64,000 nucleotides of DNA, from positions 62,001 through 126,000 of the forward strand of contig NZ_FNBO01000008.1 of NCBI RefSeq assembly GCF_900102375.1, in the 5' to 3' direction. Shown here in pieces: positions 1 through 6,985 of the stretch. Origin of the DNA: Halorubrum xinjiangense (lineage in GTDB: Archaea > Halobacteriota > Halobacteria > Halobacteriales > Haloferacaceae). Every line of letters starts with the position of its first letter. Position 1 is the first letter of the stretch. The translations under genes were made by a program, and so were the position numbers. The notes beneath the pieces are model-generated. The model was not told the DNA's origin and did no database searches. It saw only the letters and a program-made list of their open reading frames with translations.

Positions 1-1859
1 GCCTCGGGGTTCTCCCACGGGAGCCCGAACTCGGCCTCCAGCCAGACGTGGGTGTCGTCGGTGCCGAACGCCGAGCGGAGGTCGTAGATGCCGTGCTCCG
101 GCGCCGCCGCCGTGAACAGGTCGGGCTCCTGCGTGACGAGGAACCCCTGCGCGATGCCGCCGTACGAGAAGCCGTGGCCGAACACGCGGTCGGGGTCGAC
201 CCAGCCGCGCTCCGCGAGCGACTCGACCCCCGCTGCGATGTCGTCGACCTCGGCGGTCCCCCACTTGCCGGTCAGCTCCGCGGTGAACTTCCGGCCGCGG
301 GAGGTGCCGCCGCGGTAGTTCGGCCGGAAGACGAGGTACCCCCGGCTCGTCAGGGCGGCGTGCCCGAAGCTGAACACCGGCTCGTCGTACGACATCGGGC
401 CGCCGTGGATCGCCACCACCAGCGGGTGGTCGCCGTCCGCGGGGTCGATCTCGGGGTCGTGATAGAGCACGCCGTCGAGCGTCCAGCCGTCGGACTCCCA
501 CTCGACGCGCTCGGCGGCCGGCATCGCGAACTCGTCGACGAGCGACTCGTTGACCTGAGTGAGTCGCCGGAAGGAGTCAGGCTCGGAAGACGCGTCGAGA
601 TCCTCACCGTCGACTGCGTAGAGGTCGCTCCCGTCTTCCGGGTCCGAGAGCACCGTCACCGCGGTCGAGCCGTCGCCGGCGACGTCGAACCCGGCCATGG
701 CGCGGTCGCGGCCCTGCGCCTCGAAGACGCGCTCTGCGGTCCCGTCGGTCTCGACGCGGACCAGCCGCGTGTGACTCTCGTCGGCGATCCGGACGTACAG
801 CGCGCCGTTGATCCACACCGGCCCCCCGCCGCGGGCGACCGTCCGGTCGAGGTCGGCGGTGAGCGAGACGGGACCGTCGTCGGCGCCCGCTCCGATCAGG
901 TACACCTCCGCCGGGGCGGGCGGGTCGTCGGGGTCGCTCGCCACCGTCGCGATCCCGTCGCCGTCGGGACGCCACGCCGGCGCGCCGTGGGAGAGGTCGC
1001 CGTCCGTGAGTCGCTCCGCGTCGCCGCCGTCGGGCGACACCGCGTAGAGGTCGCGGACGGTGGTGTCGTCGGGGCGGTCCAGTCGACAGGACGTGAACGC
1101 GATCCGGCCGCCCTCGCCCCACGCCGGGTCCATGCCGGCGAGGTCCTCGAAGGCACCGCCGCCGTACGCGTCGTCGAGCCGCCGGGGGTCGCTCTCGGGG
1201 TCGTCGAGGTCGACGACGAAGAGGTAGCGCGTCACGTCGTCGGTCCAGCCGGCGCCGTTCACCTTGTGCTGGAGCCGGGTCGTCTCGATCGGGCCGCCCT
1301 CCTCGCGCACCTGATCGAGGTACGCGGACTCCTCGTCGGTCGGGTCGCGCGACTCGATCACCAGGCGGTCGCCGTCGGGCGACCAGTCGAAGCCGGCGAC
1401 CCCCTCGTCGCGCTCCGTGATCTGCCGGGCGTCGCCGCCCAAGGCGAGGTCGAAGATCCACACCTGCGGCTTCGGCTCCTCGTCGCCGTTCCCGAGGGGT
1501 TCGTCCTCGTCCTCGTCTCCTTCATCCTCTTCGGCGTCATCGTCTTCGGGCTCCCCGTCGTCCTCCTCGTCTCGGTCCCGCCAGCCCACTCGGCGCTCGG
1601 CGTCGCGCTCGCGGGCGGCCACGAACGCGAGTCGGTCGCCGTCGGGGCCCCACGTCGGCGCGGAGGCGCCCGAAGCGCTCGTCAGGCGGTGCGGCTCGCG
1701 GGAGCCGTCGGTGGGGACGACGAACAGCGAGGAGACCGCTTCGTCGGCGGCCTGGTCGTACTCGGTCGCGGTGAAGGCGACGCGATCGCCCGTCGGGGAG
1801 ACGGCGACCTCGCCGACCTGGGTCAGGTCGTAGTAGGCGTCGAGCGGCAGTTCCGACAT
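1..1859 (-). CDS. S9 family peptidase (acylaminoacyl-peptidase-like), C-terminus cut by window edge
   Basis: Serine peptidase of the prolyl oligopeptidase (S9) family, expected to cleave short or N-blocked peptides in the cytoplasm. The first ~400 residues carry repeated TolB/propeller-like segments (for example FDWSPDGDRLVI). A hydrolase domain follows, with an HGGP oxyanion motif near residue 485 and the nucleophile motif GHGFSYGG with Ser near 565. The Asp and His of the triad lie beyond position 1. A strongly acidic linker of Glu and Asp sits near residues 95-120, as is common in halophile proteins. The ATG at 1859 begins MSELPLDAYYDLTQV, a normal S9 start. No signal peptide. It is transcribed away from the cyclase gene at 1997. 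The family is clear; the substrate is not. Confidence 0.9.
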   Translation of the reverse strand, partial: MSELPLDAYYDLTQVGEVAVSPTGDRVAFTATEYDQAADEAVSSLFVVPTDGSREPHRLTSASGASAPTWGPDGDRLAFVAARERDAERRVGWRDRDEEDDGEPEDDDAEEDEGDEDEDEPLGNGDEEPKPQVWIFDLALGGDARQITERDEGVAGFDWSPDGDRLVIESRDPTDEESAYLDQVREEGGPIETTRLQHKVNGAGWTDDVTRYLFVVDLDDPESDPRRLDDAYGGGAFEDLAGMDPAWGEGGRIAFTSCRLDRPDDTTVRDLYAVSPDGGDAERLTDGDLSHGAPAWRPDGDGIATVASDPDDPPAPAEVYLIGAGADDGPVSLTADLDRTVARGGGPVWINGALYVRIADESHTRLVRVETDGTAERVFEAQGRDRAMAGFDVAGDGSTAVTVLSDPEDGSDLYAVDGEDLDASSEPDSFRRLTQVNESLVDEFAMPAAERVEWESDGWTLDGVLYHDPEIDPADGDHPLVVAIHGGPMSYDEPVFSFGHAALTSRGYLVFRPNYRGGTSRGRKFTAELTGKWGTAEVDDIAAGVESLAERGWVDPDRVFGHGFSYGGIAQGFLVTQEPDLFTAAAPEHGIYDLRSAFGTDDTHVWLEAEFGLPWENPE

Positions 1860-1996
1860 GAACACATCCAGCCGCGGGCGCAGGAAATACGTTCGGGCCG
1901 CGGAACCTCGGCGGGCGACCCCGGCCCGACGCCCCCGCGGAGCGCGGAGCGGTCGCCAGCGACCGACTTAACCGCGCCGCGCCCCGACCGCCGGCC

Positions 1997-2689
1997 GTGT
2001 TCCGCGACTGTTCGCACCCGATCGCGACGGGGATGCCCACCTACCCGGGCGACCCCGACGTGACCCTCGCGCCCGACGCGACCCACGAGGGCGACGGCTA
2101 CGCGACGAGCGAACTCCGGACCGGCACCCACGCCGGAACCCACGTGGACGCGCCGAAGCACACGCTTCCGGACGGCGAGGCGATCGACGAGCGAGGCGTC
2201 GGGCGATTCGCGTTCGACGCTCGCCTCGTCGACGTCCGGCCGTTGGGGCCGCGAGACCCGATCGCCCCCGCTGCGCTGTCCGAGCCGAGCAATCTCGACG
2301 CCGACGTCGACCTCCTCGTCCTCCGGACGGGCTGGGAGTCGCACTGGGGGACCGACCGGTACCGCGATCACCCGTACCTGACCGCTGCGGCCGCCGAGCG
2401 CTGTCGGGCGGCGGGCGTCGGGATCGGCCTCGACACCTACGGGCCGGACCCGACGCCCGCTGTCGACGCGGAGTCGGATGAGGGCGGCGAGCCGGCGGCC
2501 TCGGACGAACGCGACGAACCGACCGGAACCCCGGCTCACGACGCGCTCTTGGGAGAGTCGCTCCCGATCGTCGAGAACCTCCGCGGGCTCGACGGGCTCC
2601 CCGAACGATTCCGGCTGTACGCCTTCCCGCTCCGGCTGCGCGGCGCCGACGGGTCTCCGGTGCGCGCGGTCGCGGAGTGGGAAGAGTAG
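1997..2689 (+). CDS. Cyclase family protein (kynurenine-formamidase-like metal hydrolase)
   Basis: Cyclase-family metal-dependent hydrolase, a family that includes bacterial kynurenine formamidase and isatin hydrolase. The signature is RTGTHAGTHVDAP at residues 41-53, with the HxGTHxDxP metal-binding motif, and there is an early GMPTYPGDPD segment typical of the N-terminus. Translation uses a GTG at 1997; an upstream TTAA at about 1968 is the likely promoter element. Residues ~150-185 form an acidic low-complexity insert rich in Asp, Glu, Ala and Pro that is not part of the usual fold. It is divergent from the S9 peptidase with no obvious operon partner. The substrate cannot be told from sequence; there is no tryptophan catabolic gene next to it. 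Confidence 0.85.
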   Translation: MFRDCSHPIATGMPTYPGDPDVTLAPDATHEGDGYATSELRTGTHAGTHVDAPKHTLPDGEAIDERGVGRFAFDARLVDVRPLGPRDPIAPAALSEPSNLDADVDLLVLRTGWESHWGTDRYRDHPYLTAAAAERCRAAGVGIGLDTYGPDPTPAVDAESDEGGEPAASDERDEPTGTPAHDALLGESLPIVENLRGLDGLPERFRLYAFPLRLRGADGSPVRAVAEWEE

Positions 2690-2793
2690 ACGGGAGACGG
2701 AGACGCGAGCCGCCGCGCACGCCGGCTCGCGGGCGCCCCAGACCAAACCCGTTTTAAGCGTCGGCGACGAACCGCGTCTCAAGGTCGATATCC

Positions 2794-3075
2794 ATGGAAA
2801 TGCCACGCCGCTTCAACACGTACTGCCCCCACTGTGACTCCCATCAGGAGCACGAGGTGGAGAAGGTTCGATCGGGTCGCGCGACCGGAATGAAACGCGA
2901 CGCTCGGCAGCGACGCCGCGCGCTCGCGACCATCGGCAACGCCGGCGGGTACTCGAAGGTGCCCGGTGGCGACAAGCCGACGAAAAAGACCCACCTGAAG
3001 TACCGCTGCGGCGACTGCGGAAAGGCCCACATGCGCGAGGGATGGCGCGCCGGCCGTCTCACGTTCCAGGAGTAA
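2794..3075 (+). CDS. rpl44e: 50S ribosomal protein L44e
   Basis: Archaeal/eukaryotic large-subunit ribosomal protein L44e, 93 residues, the normal length. It has the zinc-ribbon cysteine pairs C11/C14 (CPHC) and C72/C75 (CGDC) and a basic core around RDARQRRR. The ATG at 2794 gives [14 protein letters not shown], matching the usual haloarchaeal N-terminus; a second in-frame ATG two codons later is possible. An upstream TTTTAAG near 2752 is a likely TATA box. It begins a translation operon with S27e (start 2 bases after this stop) and aIF2-alpha. Confidence 0.97.
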   Translation: MEMPRRFNTYCPHCDSHQEHEVEKVRSGRATGMKRDARQRRRALATIGNAGGYSKVPGGDKPTKKTHLKYRCGDCGKAHMREGWRAGRLTFQE

Positions 3076-3077
3076 GC

Positions 3078-3251
3078 ATGGCGGGAGACTTCCACCGCGT
3101 CGCCTGCGGCGACTGCGAGAACGAACAGGTCGTCTTCGGCAAGGCCTCCGCGACGGTGTCGTGTGCGGTCTGCGGCACGACCCTCGCGACCCCCACCGGC
3201 GGGGAGGCGGAGCTTCACGGCGAAATCGTCGAAACCGTTGAGGCGCGGTAA
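3078..3251 (+). CDS. rps27e: 30S ribosomal protein S27e
   Basis: Small-subunit ribosomal protein S27e, 57 residues, with one zinc ribbon: C10/C13 (CGDC) and C29/C32 (CAVC). The start is the ATG at 3078, two bases after the L44e stop. A longer in-frame reading from 3042 would overlap L44e and add a non-conserved N-terminus. The GEAELHGEIVETVEAR tail is typical. It is translationally linked to L44e and followed after 18 bases by aIF2-alpha, a gene order widely conserved in haloarchaea. Confidence 0.97.
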   Translation: MAGDFHRVACGDCENEQVVFGKASATVSCAVCGTTLATPTGGEAELHGEIVETVEAR

Positions 3252-3269
3252 CCGCCTCACCGCTCCGTC

Positions 3270-4070
3270 ATGAAGTACAGCGGCTGGCCCGAACCCGGCG
3301 AGCTGGTGGTCGGCGACGTCGACGAGATCGCCGACTTCGGCGTCTTCGTCGACTTGGACGAGTACGAGGACAAGCGCGGCCTCTGTCACATCAGCGAGGT
3401 CGCCTCCGGCTGGATCAAGAACGTCCGCGACCACGTCCGCGAGGGACAGACGGTCGTCGCGAAGGTGCTAGAGGTCGACGAGTCGTCGAGCCAGATCGAC
3501 CTCTCGATCAAAGACGTCAACGAGCACCAGCGCAAGGAGACGATCCAGGACTGGAAGAACTCGCAGAAGGCGGACAACTGGATGCTCATCGCGCTCGGCG
3601 AGGACGTCGACGACGACCGCTACACGGCGGTCGCCAACGCCCTCCTCGCGGAGTACGAGAGCCTCTACGACGCCTTCGAGTCCGCGGCGATCAGCGGCGA
3701 CGAGGCGCTCGACGACGTCGACGTCGACGACGACACCGCCGACGCGGTCGTCACGGCCGCCCGCGACAACGTCTCCGTCCCGTACGTCGACGTGACGGGG
3801 TACGTCGACCTCGAGTCGGCGGCCCCGGACGGCGTCGACGACGTGCGCGACGCGCTCGCCGCCGCCGAGGGGAACGGCGAGGTCCCGGACGGCGTCGAGC
3901 TCGACGTCGGCTACGTCGGCTCGCCCGAGTACCGTATCAAGGTCCGCGCGCCGGACTACAAGACCGCGGAGAGCCAACTCGAATCCGCCGCCGAGCGCGC
4001 CCGCGAGTCGATCGAGGCCGCCGGCGGCGTCGGCGAGTTCCACCGCGAGCGACGCGAAGACGACGAGTAA
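3270..4070 (+). CDS. eif2a: Translation initiation factor aIF2 subunit alpha
   Basis: Alpha subunit of archaeal initiation factor 2, which brings Met-tRNAi to the small subunit with the beta and gamma subunits. At 266 residues it is full length. Residues ~10-85 form an S1 RNA-binding domain ([18 protein letters not shown], then [17 protein letters not shown]). A helical domain rich in Glu and Asp follows, then the alpha/beta C-terminal domain ending [20 protein letters not shown], which contacts the gamma subunit. The C-terminus reads [11 protein letters not shown]. It sits in the L44e-S27e-aIF2alpha-Nop10-PAC2 translation cluster. Confidence 0.97.
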   Translation: MKYSGWPEPGELVVGDVDEIADFGVFVDLDEYEDKRGLCHISEVASGWIKNVRDHVREGQTVVAKVLEVDESSSQIDLSIKDVNEHQRKETIQDWKNSQKADNWMLIALGEDVDDDRYTAVANALLAEYESLYDAFESAAISGDEALDDVDVDDDTADAVVTAARDNVSVPYVDVTGYVDLESAAPDGVDDVRDALAAAEGNGEVPDGVELDVGYVGSPEYRIKVRAPDYKTAESQLESAAERARESIEAAGGVGEFHRERREDDE

Positions 4071-4102
4071 CTACGAGCCGCTCGACCCGCGATCCTTTTA
4101 CC

Positions 4103-4282
4103 GTGAAATCAGATATCCGCGTCTGCGCGAACTGGGAGACCGCTCACGACCGACCGGTGTACGCGCTCGGCGACCGCTGTCCGGCGTGCGACGGCCCGAC
4201 CGAGAACAGCGCGCCGGCCCCGTTCGGCCCAGAGGACCCCTACGGCGAGTACCGCCGGCGCGCGCGCCGGCGGTCGGAGTAG
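4103..4282 (+). CDS. nop10: Ribosome biogenesis protein Nop10 (H/ACA RNP)
   Basis: Nop10 is a small core protein of the H/ACA ribonucleoprotein that carries out RNA-guided pseudouridylation together with Cbf5, Gar1 and L7Ae. This 59-residue protein starts at a GTG (4103) and reads VKSDIRVCANWETAHDRPVY, then NSAPAPFGPEDPYGEYRR, which is the conserved Nop10 core. It has Cys8 and the pair C26/C29 (CPAC) rather than two full CxxC knuckles, as I recall for other haloarchaea. The TTTTA just upstream (4096-4100) is part of the spacer after aIF2-alpha. The C-terminus is very basic (RRRARRRSE). Confidence 0.93.
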   Translation: MKSDIRVCANWETAHDRPVYALGDRCPACDGPTENSAPAPFGPEDPYGEYRRRARRRSE

Positions 4283-4384
4283 CATTTGACCGGCCGACGG
4301 CGCGGCGGGCTCCCGTCTGACGCGATCGATCCCGAGCCGTCCGAATAGCCACGCTCTTGTGACCGCCGCCCGGACGGACGGGGT

Positions 4385-5137
4385 ATGGAGGACATCGAGA
4401 TAGACGAGGTCGCGACGCCGGAGCTTACGGACCCGGTGTTGATCGAGGGGCTGCCGGGCGTCGGCCACGTGGGGAAACTGGCGGCCGAACACCTGTTAGA
4501 AGAGTTCGACGGGGAGCTGGTCCGCCGGGTGTACGCCACGGAGTTCCCGCCGCAGGTGAACGTCGACGACGAGGGGGTCGCGGCGCTGACCTGTGCCGAG
4601 TTCCACGCCGTCGAGACCGACGGCGCCGACCTGCTCGTGTTGACCGGCGACCACCAGGCCGGGTCGAACGCGGGCCACTACAAGCTCACCTCGACGTTCC
4701 TCGACATCGCCGAATCGTTCGGCGCCGAGCGGGCGTTCGCGCTCGGCGGCGTCCCCACCGGCGAGCTCGTCGAGGAGTACACCGTCCTCGGCGCGGTCTC
4801 GGACGGCGACCTCACCGACGACCTCGAAGACGCCGGCGTGGAGTTCCGCGCGGACGAGCCGGCGGGGGGAATCGTCGGCGTCTCCGGCCTCGTGCTGGGG
4901 CTCGGCGGCCGCCGCGGGCTCGACGCCGCCTGCCTGATGGGTGAGACGAGCGGCTATCTCGTCGACCCGAAGAGCGCGCGCGCCGTACTGGAGGTCTTGG
5001 AGGCCGTCCTCGACCTGTCCGTCGACTACGAGAGCTTAGAGGACCGCGCCGAGGAGATGGAGGAGGTCGTCGGCAAGATCCGCGAGATGCAAGAGGGGCC
5101 GGCGGTGCCCGACGACGACCTCCGGTATATCGGTTGA
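4385..5137 (+). CDS. PAC2 family protein (proteasome assembly chaperone-like)
   Basis: 250-residue protein of the PAC2 family, related to proteasome assembly chaperone 2 and to archaeal PbaB-type chaperones. Visible family features are the N-terminal LTDPVLIEGLPGVGHVGKLAAEHL, the central LLVLTGDHQAGSNAGHYKLTSTFLDIAE, and GGVPTGELVEEYTVLGA. The C-terminal ~50 residues are helical and acidic (EDRAEEMEEVVGKIREMQEG). It lies downstream of Nop10 in a conserved translation/RNP cluster with a 102-base gap. A role in proteasome assembly is inferred from the family and was not seen here. Confidence 0.88.
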   Translation: MEDIEIDEVATPELTDPVLIEGLPGVGHVGKLAAEHLLEEFDGELVRRVYATEFPPQVNVDDEGVAALTCAEFHAVETDGADLLVLTGDHQAGSNAGHYKLTSTFLDIAESFGAERAFALGGVPTGELVEEYTVLGAVSDGDLTDDLEDAGVEFRADEPAGGIVGVSGLVLGLGGRRGLDAACLMGETSGYLVDPKSARAVLEVLEAVLDLSVDYESLEDRAEEMEEVVGKIREMQEGPAVPDDDLRYIG

Positions 5138-5265
5138 GCGCGGCCGCGACCGACCGACTCGCGACGGCTCGCACCGCTTTCGTTCGCCGCGTCCCTTCTC
5201 GCCTCGGCCGACCGGAACCCCCGCTTCCGGCAAAGATAAACCGTATCCCCGATCATCGTTCGTGT

Positions 5266-6432
5266 ATGACAGACGTACGCGTCGCCGGGGTCGGGCTCAC
5301 TCCCTTCGGCAGCCACCCGGAACGGACCGGCCGCGACCTGTTCGGCGAGGCCGCGCTGCGGGCGTTCGAGGACGCCGACGTCGACAGGGCCGACGTCGAG
5401 GAGCTGAACTACGGGAACTTCATGGGCGCGCTCGCCGAGCACCAGGGCCATCAGGCGCCGCTGATGGCCGAGGCCGCGGGGGTCCGCTGCCCGGCGACGC
5501 GCTACGAGTCGGCGTGCGCGTCGGCCGGCGTCGCGGTCCGCGAGGCGGTCCGGACGGTGGCGGCGGGCGACGCCGACGTCGTCCTCGCGGGCGGGATGGA
5601 GCGCATGACGAACCTCCCGACCGACGAGGTGACGGAGGGACTCGCCATCGCGGCCGACGACCTCTTCGAGGTGCGGGCGGGCGTGACGTTCCCGGGGGCC
5701 TACGCGCTCATGGCGAACGCGTACTTCGACGCCTACGGCGGGAGCCGCGAGGACCTCGCCCACGTCGCGTCGAAGAACCACGAAAACGCCGTGCCGAACG
5801 AGTACGCCCAATACCGAAAGGAGGTGTCCGTCGCGGAGGCGATGGACGCCCCGCCGGTCGCGGAGCCGCTCCACCTCTACGACGCCTGTCCGATAACCGA
5901 CGGCGCGAGCGCGCTCGTGCTCGTCTCCGGGGAGTACGCAGAGCGTCACGACCTCGACGCCCCGGTCGCGGTGACCGGAACCGGACAGGGCACCGACCGG
6001 ATGGCGCTCGGCGACCGCGAGCACCTCGCGCGAACGCCGGCCGCGGCCGACGCGGCCGACGCGGCCTACGCCGACGCCGGAATCGAGGCGGCCGACGTCG
6101 ACCTCGCCGAGGTCCACGACTGCTTCACCATCGCCGAGGTGCTGGCGCTGGAGTCGCTGGGCCTGTTCGAGCATGGCGAGGGGATAACGGCGGCCCGCGA
6201 GGGGGTCACGACCGCCGACGGCGACCTCCCGGTGAACCTCTCGGGCGGGCTGAAGGCGAAGGGCCACCCGGTCGGCGCGACCGGTGGCTCCCAGATCGCG
6301 GAGCTGACCCGGCTCCTCCGCGGCGACCACCCCAACAGCGACCGCGTCCCGGACGCGGCGGTCGGCGTCGCGCACAACGCGGGCGGCACGGTCGCCAGCG
6401 CGGTCGTCCACGTGCTGGAGGTGGCGGAATGA
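5266..6432 (+). CDS. Thiolase-domain protein (acetyl-CoA acyltransferase-like)
   Basis: 388-residue thiolase of the SCP-2/archaeal type. The nucleophilic cysteine is in ESACASAG (C84). The C-terminal catalytic region holds NLSGGLKAKGHPVGATGGSQ and VAHNAGGTVAS. The start is the ATG at 5266 (MTDVRVAGVGLTPFGSH), with an AAGATAAACC promoter-like stretch about 30 bases upstream; the reading frame is open further upstream but that part is not thiolase. It overlaps the DUF35 gene by four bases (ATGA). In archaea such thiolase/DUF35 pairs form complexes with HMG-CoA synthase in the mevalonate route, or act on other acyl-CoAs. No HMG-CoA synthase gene is next to this one, so the substrate is open. Confidence 0.9.
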   Translation: MTDVRVAGVGLTPFGSHPERTGRDLFGEAALRAFEDADVDRADVEELNYGNFMGALAEHQGHQAPLMAEAAGVRCPATRYESACASAGVAVREAVRTVAAGDADVVLAGGMERMTNLPTDEVTEGLAIAADDLFEVRAGVTFPGAYALMANAYFDAYGGSREDLAHVASKNHENAVPNEYAQYRKEVSVAEAMDAPPVAEPLHLYDACPITDGASALVLVSGEYAERHDLDAPVAVTGTGQGTDRMALGDREHLARTPAAADAADAAYADAGIEAADVDLAEVHDCFTIAEVLALESLGLFEHGEGITAAREGVTTADGDLPVNLSGGLKAKGHPVGATGGSQIAELTRLLRGDHPNSDRVPDAAVGVAHNAGGTVASAVVHVLEVAE

Positions 6433-6866
6433 GCGACGACGGCGCGGACCCGGCGGACGACGCGGTCCCGGCGGACCGCGACTACGCCGACTGGCTCGAC
6501 GCGCTCGCCGACGGCGACGGGTTCGCCTTGGTCTGCTCGGACGGCCACGGCTCGCTCCCGCCGCGTCGGGTGTGTCCCGAGTGCGGGGCCGCCGACCTCT
6601 CGCGGGAGCCCCTCGACGAGACGGGGACCGTCGAGACGTACAGCGTCGTCCACGTCCCGTCGCCGCGCTTCGCGGACGACGCGCCGTACGCGACGGCGGT
6701 GGTCGAGTTCGGCCCGACGCGGCTGACGGGGATCGTCCGCGACGGCGACCGCGGAAGCGACGCGACGCCCGACGTCGAAATCGGCGACTCTGTCGCGGTC
6801 GACGTGGGCGAGCGGGCCACCGACGGCGAGCGCCTCGTCGTCTTCCGGCCCGCGGGCGAGAGCTGA
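6429..6866 (+). CDS. Zn-ribbon/OB-fold protein (DUF35), thiolase partner
   Basis: 145-residue DUF35 protein: an N-terminal helix, a rubredoxin-like zinc ribbon (CPECG at 49-53, with another Cys at 36) and a C-terminal OB-fold (GTVETYSVVHVPSPRFADDAPYATAVVEF). In characterised archaeal complexes the DUF35 subunit bridges thiolase and a ketoacyl-CoA enzyme and binds CoA. The ATG overlaps the thiolase stop as ATGA, so the two are translationally coupled. The usual first CxxC knuckle is replaced by a single Cys, so zinc binding may be weakened. Confidence 0.88.
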   Translation: MSDDGADPADDAVPADRDYADWLDALADGDGFALVCSDGHGSLPPRRVCPECGAADLSREPLDETGTVETYSVVHVPSPRFADDAPYATAVVEFGPTRLTGIVRDGDRGSDATPDVEIGDSVAVDVGERATDGERLVVFRPAGES

Positions 6867-6985
6867 GCGCGGGACCCGACAAACGGGTCCGCGAGTCGAA
6901 ACGGCTCCCGGTCTTCGGACGTATCCCGGTGACGAGCATGTCAGCGCCAAAACCGTTATATCCGGGTCGTCGGTAGTCGGGACAT

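Noticed and set aside
3042-3077. Upstream extension of S27e inside L44e
   Set aside because: It would add 12 non-conserved residues; the ATG at 3078 gives the usual S27e start.
5134-5265. Upstream extension of the thiolase gene
   Set aside because: The extra 44 residues are unrelated to thiolases and the ATG at 5266 has a normal N-terminus.
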